Positions 1-6,116 of a stretch of DNA of 11,037 nucleotides are shown here, piece after piece. Within the stretch, counting starts at the first letter, position 1, and the number at the start of each line of letters is the position of its first letter. The stretch is from Chitinophagales bacterium. Lineage in GTDB: Bacteria; Bacteroidota; Bacteroidia; Chitinophagales; BACL12. Both the position numbers and the translations under genes were made by a program. The DNA lies in contig JACMJP010000388.1 in assembly GCA_014380545.1 (NCBI GenBank), forward strand, positions 1 through 11,037, written 5' to 3'. The notes under the pieces are model-generated. The model had not been told where the DNA came from, searched no databases, and saw only the letters and a list, made by a program, of their open reading frames with translations.

Positions 1-102
1 AAAGGAAGTTCTTACAGGGAAAGCTAAATTCGGAATATTTGAGCGACTTCTTTTCCATCGCCAAATATTCCGAATTTAGCTTTCCCTGTAAGAACTTCCT
101 TT
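1..102. repeat. 40-bp perfect inverted repeat with 22-base spacer at the window edge
   Basis: Bases 1-40 are the exact reverse complement of bases 63-102, separated by a 22-base spacer (41-62). The right arm and spacer encode a well-conserved stretch of an E1 dehydrogenase on the minus strand. The left arm is the same coding sequence turned round, so the reading frame hits a stop at 24-26 soon after the junction. A perfect fold-back that begins inside a conserved gene, exactly at the end of the sequence, is typical of a chimeric read or an assembly artefact at a contig end. A real genomic inversion or palindrome cannot be excluded from this sequence alone. Confidence 0.95.
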
Positions 103-212
103 CTTCCAATCAGGCTTGCTTCCCGGCTCATGCATGCAATGCGGTAATCCTGCAATGCTTCTTTTTTGAAATCCTCAAAAGTGAGAGATTGCTTTTGTGC
201 AAATTGAGACAT
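24..212 (-). CDS. Alpha-ketoacid dehydrogenase E1 component, N-terminal fragment (broken)
   Basis: This reads as the first 60 or so residues of the thiamine-diphosphate-dependent E1 component of a 2-oxoacid dehydrogenase complex. In Bacteroidota this is often one fused alpha/beta polypeptide of more than 600 residues. What I recognise is the N-terminal signature: SLTFEDFKKEALQDYRIA at residues 9-26, then SREASLIGRKEVLTGKAKFG and IFGDGKEVAQ at about residues 29-58. Family members normally continue with a run such as LAMAK; here the reading turns into IFRI and a stop because the sequence folds back on itself at base 40. Only bases 41-212 should be trusted as gene sequence. The start at 212 is supported by a TACCTTTG promoter box 17 bases upstream. 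The enzyme is cytoplasmic and makes acyl-CoA from branched-chain 2-oxoacids or pyruvate; the fragment cannot tell which. Confidence 0.8.
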   Translation of the reverse strand: MSQFAQKQSLTFEDFKKEALQDYRIACMSREASLIGRKEVLTGKAKFGIFGDGKEVAQIFRI

Positions 213-229
213 ACTTTTATGATTATTGA

Positions 230-237
230 CAAAGGTA
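230..237 (-). promoter_or_regulatory. Candidate -7 box for the E1 dehydrogenase gene
   Basis: The minus strand reads TACCTTTG, a full match to the Bacteroidota -7 consensus TAnnTTTG, 17 bases upstream of the ATG at 212. I see no good TTTG -33 element at the expected distance, so the call rests on one box. It implies a very short leader. Confidence 0.45.
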
Positions 238-357
238 TTGAAGTTCGTGCAGAGAAGTTATTGCTCGTAACAATAAGAAGGATGAAAAAAATATTTCTCT
301 GAATTTATAAAAATATCTCCGGAGGCATAATCTTTGTTAAATTGCGACGGTCAAAAT

Positions 358-387
358 TTTGATTTATAATCTTAAGCCCTAATTTTG
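358..387 (+). promoter_or_regulatory. Bacteroidota-type promoter of the DUF1573 operon
   Basis: TTTG at 358-361 is followed after 18 bases by TAATTTTG at 380-387, matching both the -33 and -7 elements used by the primary sigma factor of Bacteroidota. Transcription would begin near 392-395. That gives an A/T-rich leader of about 35 bases without a Shine-Dalgarno motif before the ATG at 428. Confidence 0.65.
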
Positions 388-427
388 TTCTTTAAAGATT
401 TATTGTAAAACCTTAAAAATTTAATAT

Positions 428-904
428 ATGAAAAAATTGTTGACATTAACTGCTCTTCTCATCACTTTTGCAAGTGTAAGTTTTGCGCAAAATTTAGTAA
501 CGCCTGCAACGCCGGATGCGGTAATTGCAGACAACCCGAATGCACCGGAATTTCAATGGATGGAAGAAACTCATGACTTCGGTACTATTCCACAGGGAAT
601 ACCTGTTAGCAATAAATTTGAATTTGTAAATACCGGTAAAGAACCATTAATAGTTTCTAATGTTCAAAAAACTTGTGGTTGTACAGTAACTGATTGGACA
701 AAAGAACCAATTGCACCCGGACAAAAGGGATTTGTAATGGCGCAATTTAATGCTGCTAAAGAAGGCCCTTTCACAAAAGCAATAACAGTTCAATCAAATG
801 CAAAAACACCAAGTGTGAAATTGTATTTTAAAGGAACTGTACAAAAATCAGAAAATACAGGCAGCGTAACTGAACAACAAACAATCTTTAACTCAAACAA
901 ATAA
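428..904 (+). CDS. Exported DUF1573 domain protein (copy 1)
   Basis: A 158-residue exported protein of unknown function. Residues 1-20 are a typical Sec signal peptide (MKK, hydrophobic core, cleavage after SFA before Q21). The mature part from about residue 42 to 138 is a DUF1573 domain, an Ig-like beta-sandwich family abundant in Bacteroidota. Its hallmarks are visible: HDFGTI at 49-54, FEFVNTGKEPL at 64-74, the TCGC motif at 82-85, PGQKG at 97-101 and a final KGTV at 135-138. The tail after 140 is short and polar. No lipoprotein cysteine follows the signal peptide, so the product is probably soluble in the periplasm or secreted. It is the first gene of a two-gene operon with a close paralogue 11 bases downstream. 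Its partner or substrate is unknown; the paired cysteines may form a disulfide or bind something. Confidence 0.88.
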   Translation: MKKLLTLTALLITFASVSFAQNLVTPATPDAVIADNPNAPEFQWMEETHDFGTIPQGIPVSNKFEFVNTGKEPLIVSNVQKTCGCTVTDWTKEPIAPGQKGFVMAQFNAAKEGPFTKAITVQSNAKTPSVKLYFKGTVQKSENTGSVTEQQTIFNSNK

Positions 905-915
905 TAATATCAAAT

Positions 916-1359
916 ATGAAAAATTTATTTGCCGCAATACTACTAACAGTTTGTATTAGCACAATTGCGAATGCGCAAACAGCAGACGCATCAACAAATA
1001 CTAATGCACCTTCATTTCAATGGGTAAATGATACCTACGATTTCAGCAATATAGCTCAGGGAATTCCAGCAACTGCAACTTTTGAATTTGTAAATAATGG
1101 TAAAGAACCCCTAATCATTACTGATGTTCAGAAAACATGCGGCTGCACAAAAACTGAATGGCCGGAACAGCCTGTTATGCCCGGACAGAAAGGTGTAATT
1201 AAGGCTGAATATAATGCAGCAACTGAAGGTGCGTTTACAAAAACGATAACAGTAAATTCAAATGCATCAGCACCTTCGGTTAAATTAACTTTCAAGGGTA
1301 CGGTAGTAAAAGATGCAGTAAGCGGTGCGCCTGAACAAAAAACGATCTTTAATCAATAA
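916..1359 (+). CDS. Exported DUF1573 domain protein (copy 2)
   Basis: A 147-residue paralogue of the gene just upstream, with an 11-base gap and a shared promoter, so it is almost certainly cotranscribed. Signal peptide at 1-20 (cleavage after ANA before Q21), then a DUF1573 domain from about 34 to 130: FQWVNDTYDFSNIAQGIP at 34-51, FEFVNNGKEPLII at 56-68, TCGC at 75-78, PGQKG at 89-93 and FKGTV at 126-130. Both copies end in a similar short tail (QKTIFNQ here, QQTIFNSNK in copy 1), which supports tandem duplication. There is no Shine-Dalgarno motif, as is normal in this phylum. The gene ends just before a strong hairpin terminator. Function unknown; likely periplasmic or extracellular. Confidence 0.88.
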   Translation: MKNLFAAILLTVCISTIANAQTADASTNTNAPSFQWVNDTYDFSNIAQGIPATATFEFVNNGKEPLIITDVQKTCGCTKTEWPEQPVMPGQKGVIKAEYNAATEGAFTKTITVNSNASAPSVKLTFKGTVVKDAVSGAPEQKTIFNQ

Positions 1360-1385
1360 ATAATTATAGTTTTATTTTTCCTGTC

Positions 1386-1417
1386 AAACTCCGCAATATC
1401 TGCGGAGTTTTTTATTT
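1386..1417 (+). terminator. Intrinsic terminator of the DUF1573 operon
   Basis: A perfect 10-bp stem, AAACTCCGCA (1386-1395) with TGCGGAGTTT (1401-1410), and a 5-base loop, running into a T-rich tract to 1417. It lies 26 bases after the second DUF1573 stop codon and separates that operon from the aminotransferase gene. Confidence 0.9.
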
Positions 1418-1480
1418 GTATAATAAATAATATGGGTAATTGGAATAAGAGGGATTAAACTGTTTTATGAACACATTTCT

Positions 1481-1488
1481 TACCTTTA
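1481..1488 (+). promoter_or_regulatory. Weak candidate -7 box for the aminotransferase gene
   Basis: TACCTTTA at 1481-1488 is one base from the TAnnTTTG consensus and sits 4 bases before the ATG at 1493, implying a nearly leaderless transcript. No -33 element is at a proper distance (the nearest TTTT leaves only 14 bases). The terminator upstream means some promoter must lie in 1418-1492. Confidence 0.3.
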
Positions 1489-1492
1489 CATC

Positions 1493-2725
1493 ATGCCGAA
1501 TATATCTCACAGAGGTGAATTAATGCCTGCATCACCAATAAGAAAATTGGTTCCGTTTGCTGAAAAAGCGAAATTGAGAGGAATAAAAATATATCATCTC
1601 AATATTGGTCAGCCGGATATTGAAACGCCAAAGCAAATGATGGATGCGGTAAAGAATACGAATATAAAAGTATTGGAGTATTCTCATAGCGCAGGCTTTG
1701 AAAGTTATCGCAGAAAATTGGTTGAGTATTATAAGAAATGCGGTATCAGCTTAAATCACCACAACATCATGATAACAACAGGAGGTAGTGAAGCAATTTT
1801 ATTTGGTATGATGAGTTGTTTGGATGCCGGTGATGAAATAATAATTCCCGAACCACTTTATGCAAACTATAATGGATTTTCAACTGCAGGAAATATAGTT
1901 ATAAAACCAATCACTTCAACAATCGAGAACGGATTTGCATTACCTGCAATTTCTGAGTTTGAAAAATTGATCACACCAAAAACAAAGGCAATTTTAATTT
2001 GTAATCCCAATAACCCGACGGGATATTTATATTCGAAAGAAGAATTATTACAGTTAAGAGAAATTATTTTGAAATACGATCTTTTTCTTTTTGCTGATGA
2101 AGTGTATCGTGAATTTGTGTATGATGGTAAAGAGCATTTTTCCGTTTTAAATATGCAGGGTATGGATGAACATGTTATTTTAATGGACAGTATTTCAAAA
2201 AGATACAGCGCATGTGGAGCAAGAATAGGAGCTTTAATTTCCCGCAATAATAAAATAATGGAAACTGCATTAAAATTTGCCCAGGCAAGATTAAGTCCGC
2301 CAACTTTAGAACAGGTTTTGGCAGAAGCATTTCTTGATGTTCCGGATAATTATTTTGCTGAAGTGGAAAAAGAATATGTTGGAAGAAGGAATCTATGTAT
2401 TGCAAGATTAAATGCAATGGATGGTGTTCTATGTCCCTTACCCGGTGGTGCATTTTACGGTATTGCAAGACTACCAATTGATGATTCGGATAAATTTTGC
2501 CAATGGCTACTGGAAGAATTTAATTACAATAATGAAACTGTTATGTTGGCTCCGGCAACAGGATTTTACTCAACGACGGGTTTAGGAAAAGATGAAGTGC
2601 GTATTGCATATGTTTTAAAAAAAGAAGATCTGAATAAAGCGATGGATTGTTTGCAAGCTGCATTAAAAGTGTATCCCGGAAAGGTTGAAAAAGTTCACGG
2701 TTCTGAGTTGGGTGTTTTAAATTGA
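1493..2725 (+). CDS. PLP-dependent class I/II aminotransferase (aspartate aminotransferase-like)
   Basis: A 410-residue cytoplasmic enzyme of the fold-type I aminotransferase family, moving amino groups between an amino acid and a 2-oxoacid with pyridoxal phosphate. Length and motifs are complete: LNIGQPDIETP at 36-46 in the substrate-binding N-terminal part; TTGGSEAI at 95-102; NPNNPTG at 171-177; ADEVY at 201-205, with D202 pairing to the PLP ring nitrogen and Y205 near its phenolic oxygen; SISKRYSACGARIG at 233-246, with K236 as the Schiff-base lysine and R244 for the PLP phosphate; and R370 in DEVRIAYV as the likely carboxylate-binding arginine. The start at 1493 fits the conserved N-terminus (MPNISHRGELMPASPIRKL). 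The sequence does not settle the substrate: aspartate, alanine or aromatic amino acids are all possible. It seems to stand alone, between a terminator and a noncoding stretch. Confidence 0.92.
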   Translation: MPNISHRGELMPASPIRKLVPFAEKAKLRGIKIYHLNIGQPDIETPKQMMDAVKNTNIKVLEYSHSAGFESYRRKLVEYYKKCGISLNHHNIMITTGGSEAILFGMMSCLDAGDEIIIPEPLYANYNGFSTAGNIVIKPITSTIENGFALPAISEFEKLITPKTKAILICNPNNPTGYLYSKEELLQLREIILKYDLFLFADEVYREFVYDGKEHFSVLNMQGMDEHVILMDSISKRYSACGARIGALISRNNKIMETALKFAQARLSPPTLEQVLAEAFLDVPDNYFAEVEKEYVGRRNLCIARLNAMDGVLCPLPGGAFYGIARLPIDDSDKFCQWLLEEFNYNNETVMLAPATGFYSTTGLGKDEVRIAYVLKKEDLNKAMDCLQAALKVYPGKVEKVHGSELGVLN

Positions 2726-3007
2726 TCTGAATTTTCTGCATGAGAATTAATTGAATTCTAACCTATAATAATTTTTATCCTTGTTCCTGAGTTTAACCAT
2801 GCAAGCCAGACTTAAATTGATCCAGGGATTTGTAGTTTTTCTGCAATAATCAGCTTATTTTTCCATACCAGCACAACGTTTCAGCGTTTATTAAGGTCTG
2901 TTAAAACGGGATTTTGTAATATTGCAACCTTTTTATTAAATATTGTTTACAGGGAATTTTGAACTGTTTATAAGGGATTGCGCTTAATCTATAAATAATT
3001 ACAAACA
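2726..3007. other. Noncoding stretch between aminotransferase and membrane protein genes
   Basis: About 280 AT-rich bases with no convincing gene on either strand. I see no strong terminator after the aminotransferase; AGAATT and AATTCT (around 2741-2758) form only a weak AT stem. Candidate promoter-like strings exist (TAATATTG near 2916) but none has a -33 element at the correct distance. An in-frame TAA at 2996-2998 limits how far upstream the next gene can start. Confidence 0.5.
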
Positions 3008-3685
3008 TTGGAGTATTTTTCAATCAATTTTTTAGGCCTTACTATAACAGAACCAATGACATGCTTTACAGATGTTATACTTTCTGTTCTGTGTTTTAAT
3101 TTATTTTTCAGGATGCATAATAAATTTGGTGCTACGCATTTTATTAATGCATGGAAATATTTTTTCCTTTTCATGGGTTTTTCGACTGGTATAGGCGTCT
3201 TCGTACACGGGTTTAAAATATATTTTTATGAAACCGCTTATCATTACACATGGATGGCCATGAATATTGCTGCTGCATTGGCTTCTTATTTTACAATTAA
3301 GGCAACAGTTAAATTTCTTTCCAGAAACGTTAAAGAACGGAAAAAATTAAATTTAATAAATCTATTTAGCCTTTTGACTTTTATCAGTATTACTTTTATA
3401 CAAAACAATTTTGAGACAGTGAAAATATATATTGGTACTGCTGTGGCAATTACCTTTATTTCTCATCTTATAGGGCACATGAAGGAAGACCTAGTGAGTA
3501 AATATATTATGCTCGGCATGGGTATATCTTTTTTAACCCTCTTTATTCACTCAACTCAGTTTTCATTTTCTGTTTGGTTCGATTATAAGGCTATTAGTCA
3601 TGTTATTATGATGGTAAGTTTAATATTGGTATACCGGGGTGTATTTATCGCAAACAGAAGGCTAGCATTTACTGCAGTACAGTAA
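3008..3685 (+). CDS. Seven-helix integral membrane protein of unknown function
   Basis: A 225-residue hydrophobic protein that I cannot assign with certainty. It resembles small Bacteroidota membrane proteins whose N-terminus carries a G-x-x-[IV]-TEP-x-T-x-x-TD pattern (here LGLTITEPMTCFTD, 9-22), possibly the DUF6962 group; that name is from memory and unchecked. Seven likely membrane spans lie near residues 20-34, 49-68, 80-102, 117-132, 138-157, 166-183 and 196-214, with basic loops such as SRNVKERKK (105-113). Polar residues in or at the helices include E15, D22, H67, H181, D192 and H198. A TTG start at 3008 keeps the whole TEP motif and comes 9 bases after an in-frame stop; the first ATG, at 3056 (residue 17), would cut off part of that motif. 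It converges on the next gene with only 18 bases between stop codons. Confidence 0.75.
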   Translation: MEYFSINFLGLTITEPMTCFTDVILSVLCFNLFFRMHNKFGATHFINAWKYFFLFMGFSTGIGVFVHGFKIYFYETAYHYTWMAMNIAAALASYFTIKATVKFLSRNVKERKKLNLINLFSLLTFISITFIQNNFETVKIYIGTAVAITFISHLIGHMKEDLVSKYIMLGMGISFLTLFIHSTQFSFSVWFDYKAISHVIMMVSLILVYRGVFIANRRLAFTAVQ

Positions 3686-3703
3686 GATAACAATAACAAC
3701 ATT

Positions 3704-5980
3704 TTAATTTTCTTTCATAAAACTGTAATGTAACTGTGTAAAACCATCGGAAATATTTAATTGATAAAAACCTTCAGCAAGTTGTTTAATATCCAGGTGT
3801 TTTAAATTTTCATCCATTACATTCCAGTTCATCCGCAGAATCTTTTTTCCTGTAATATCAGTTATTTCTATCTGTAATTCATTGAAGTATTGGACCGGGT
3901 TAAGATATTCAAGAATAATTTCTTCAGATGCGGGATTCGGATATAATAAAATTAATTCATTACTTAGTGTACTTACAGAAATTATTTTTGAATAACTGTT
4001 TTTACCTGAAAAACTTGTTTGTTTTAACCTATAATAATTAATTCCTGGAAACGGATTATTATCTGTTGATGAATATTGTATTTCCATATTACTTTCCCCG
4101 GCTGCGTCAATCGTATTAATTGCATAAAACTGATTTCCGTCTTTTGATCTTTCAAGTGTAAAATAATCATTTTCTTTTTCACTTGCTGTTGTCCAGTTAA
4201 TTAATACTGCATTTCCATTCCAGCTTGCATCAAAATTTATAATGTCAATTGATAATAAACAGTCGCTTACATTATAAGTAAATGAAGCGATGCGAATAGT
4301 ATTACATGCATCAGTTACCGTACAGGTATAAGGAAATGAGCCATTAGAGCATGAATTTACAGTGAGTGTTGAAGATGTTGCACCCGTGTTCCATAAATAA
4401 GTATATGGCGGAACTCCATAGGCAGGCAAAGGATCTAATATTGAATTTACACAACAGCTTCCTGTAATAATTGTGCTGCCACTTCCATCAACTCCATCGC
4501 CTAATGTTTCAAGATTATGTCCGCTTAAAGTAATGCTCCATGAACCACTGCTCATTGAAGTGCAGGGAATACCTGATGGGGGGCAATTTCCACGGAATGG
4601 GCAATAACAAAAACTATTATTCATTGAAAAATTTACACTGCCGGAACATAGAGGAGCGAGGCAACTTACAGTGCTGAACATATCGAGGTTTGCACCTGAA
4701 CATATTCCCGTTGTATCCCCTGAGGGTGAAATACAGCTCCACCATAAGGTAGTACTTGGTGAATAATCGCAAGGCCCTATTATTTGAAAACCTGCATCAC
4801 TCATCTGACATGCTACTACACAAGTTCCTACTGTTGTCTTATACTCTGCAGAAAATGTTGCCCCCGTTAAAGTACAATTTGCAGGAAGCGGAACAGATAA
4901 ATTATAAGAACAATCAGGATCAGGACCTGGGCAAAAAGTGCCATTATACCTGAATTTCATTTGACCTGATGAATATGTTGCAGAAGAAGTAACCAGAGGG
5001 TCAATTATTACAGGAAAAATTCTTAAAGGATCATTTAGCCACTCTGCAGAAATTTTTAATTCAATAATTGATGTTACGTCGTTGTATTTATAAATGCCAT
5101 TAATAGCATTTTCTCTTATTCCTGATGCATCATAAACAAGTGCTTTGTCTATTTCAAAAAAATAGGTTTCAATATTTGTTGAATTTACTTGTAAAGAACC
5201 TTTCCATCCATCGGGAGTATCTTCTCCGATATTATTTTGTACTGTGTATCCATCAGGTAAATTCCATGTATCTTCAATAATTAAATACCCTGATGTAATA
5301 TCTAAAGGTTCATTTATAATGAAATTAGATTTAATTGAATGGAGGTTAAAAACAATTTCAATATCAATTCCATCCCATGCATCTATAACTTTTACGCCAT
5401 TATCACCTATTGTATAATTCGACCAATCTGCAAACCCAAGATCAATTATATCTCCATCAGAAGTAACGTTTTTCAAACGCAAATTTTTATTGAATTGAAA
5501 CTCATCGCCGTTTACTTTGAACGCAGCATATTTATTTTCAAGGTCAATTTCAGTTGGTGTTTCCTGGTGTATTGCAAGATATACATTGTCTTCAGTTTTA
5601 TCTGCTGTTAATCTTGGATCATAAGATATCCATCTTCCCAATTCATCCTGGTAGTGAAAATCACCAAAACAACTTTGAGAATAAAATTCATTGCCGCTTG
5701 ATCCTGGCTTTATGTAGTATCTGTGATCCGGGGTTCTTTTATCAATCAATTCAAAACAGTCTGTACATGGAGCATTGTATGGCAGCATTCCAAATTCAGG
5801 ATGAGCCTGTGCTTCTGCAGAAGACAAAGACATCAGTTCATTTGTAATAAATATATTTTTCCCGGTAAATGATACGAGATTGGGTTGCCATACAGCCATT
5901 TCCTGCGCATTTACGACACAGGCTAATGCAGTAAACAAAAAAACTACAGTCAGTTTTGGCTCATAATATTTTCCTATCAT
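3704..5980 (-). CDS. T9SS-exported cysteine-rich surface protein with SprB-like repeat (paralogue A)
   Basis: A 758-residue secreted protein. Regions in order: signal peptide 1-25 (cleavage before Q26); a conserved N-terminal beta-rich region about 27-330, with HPEFGMLPYNAPCTDCFELI (60-79) and ending in WLNDPLRIFPVIIDPLV (314-330), an IDP-type ending seen in many secreted Bacteroidota proteins; a cysteine-rich middle about 340-512 with some 16 cysteines; a SprB/PKD-like repeat about 515-575 (YGVPPYTYLWNTGATSSTLT, then YTCTVTDAC); an FN3-like linker 578-672 ending in INYYRLKQ and YSKIISV; and a type A T9SS sorting tail about 677-757 (LLYPNPASEEIILEY, IEITDITGKKIL, LAEGFYQLNISDG). The tail directs export across the outer membrane, where the protein is probably anchored or released. 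No catalytic motif is visible, so adhesion or a structural role is the likeliest guess. It is a tandem paralogue of the gene at 6117-8396 and has its own promoter. Confidence 0.88.
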   Translation of the reverse strand: MIGKYYEPKLTVVFLFTALACVVNAQEMAVWQPNLVSFTGKNIFITNELMSLSSAEAQAHPEFGMLPYNAPCTDCFELIDKRTPDHRYYIKPGSSGNEFYSQSCFGDFHYQDELGRWISYDPRLTADKTEDNVYLAIHQETPTEIDLENKYAAFKVNGDEFQFNKNLRLKNVTSDGDIIDLGFADWSNYTIGDNGVKVIDAWDGIDIEIVFNLHSIKSNFIINEPLDITSGYLIIEDTWNLPDGYTVQNNIGEDTPDGWKGSLQVNSTNIETYFFEIDKALVYDASGIRENAINGIYKYNDVTSIIELKISAEWLNDPLRIFPVIIDPLVTSSATYSSGQMKFRYNGTFCPGPDPDCSYNLSVPLPANCTLTGATFSAEYKTTVGTCVVACQMSDAGFQIIGPCDYSPSTTLWWSCISPSGDTTGICSGANLDMFSTVSCLAPLCSGSVNFSMNNSFCYCPFRGNCPPSGIPCTSMSSGSWSITLSGHNLETLGDGVDGSGSTIITGSCCVNSILDPLPAYGVPPYTYLWNTGATSSTLTVNSCSNGSFPYTCTVTDACNTIRIASFTYNVSDCLLSIDIINFDASWNGNAVLINWTTASEKENDYFTLERSKDGNQFYAINTIDAAGESNMEIQYSSTDNNPFPGINYYRLKQTSFSGKNSYSKIISVSTLSNELILLYPNPASEEIILEYLNPVQYFNELQIEITDITGKKILRMNWNVMDENLKHLDIKQLAEGFYQLNISDGFTQLHYSFMKEN

Positions 5981-6032
5981 AGGAAACGGTTTAGGAATAG
6001 TAATTAATTAACCACCCACGACAATTCACTAC

Positions 6033-6064
6033 TAAAATTAATAAATTTATATATTCATAACAAA
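6033..6064 (-). promoter_or_regulatory. Promoter of T9SS paralogue A
   Basis: On the minus strand TTTG (6061-6064) is followed after 20 bases by TAATTTTA (6033-6040), one mismatch from the Bacteroidota -7 box. It lies in the 136-base gap between the two paralogues and predicts a leader of about 48 bases, so paralogue A need not depend on read-through from paralogue B. Confidence 0.5.
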
Positions 6065-6116
6065 ATAAATTTTACAATAATTATGCTCAGGCTCTGCTTA
6101 AATATGTTTCTAAATC

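Noticed and set aside
1..102. The inverted repeat as a transposon end, CRISPR repeat or natural regulatory palindrome
   Set aside because: It copies conserved coding sequence of the E1 gene, sits exactly at the sequence end and has no transposase or repeat unit beside it.
258..276. Short inverted repeat TTATTG / CAATAA upstream of the E1 gene as an operator
   Set aside because: The arms are only 6 bp of A/T-rich sequence with a 7-base spacer; such repeats occur often by chance and no regulator is known here.
39..302. 87-codon open frame on the plus strand
   Set aside because: It is antisense to the E1 dehydrogenase start and its promoter, begins in the fold-back region and has no recognisable protein features.
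2765..2900. Possible decayed gene on the minus strand (short runs that read like protein, broken by TGA and TAA)
   Set aside because: The open runs are only about 16-23 codons, which is expected by chance in AT-rich DNA, and I cannot match them to a family.
5339..5847. Plus-strand open frames of 90 and 97 codons inside paralogue A
   Set aside because: They are antisense to a well-supported coding region and lack promoters or domain signals.
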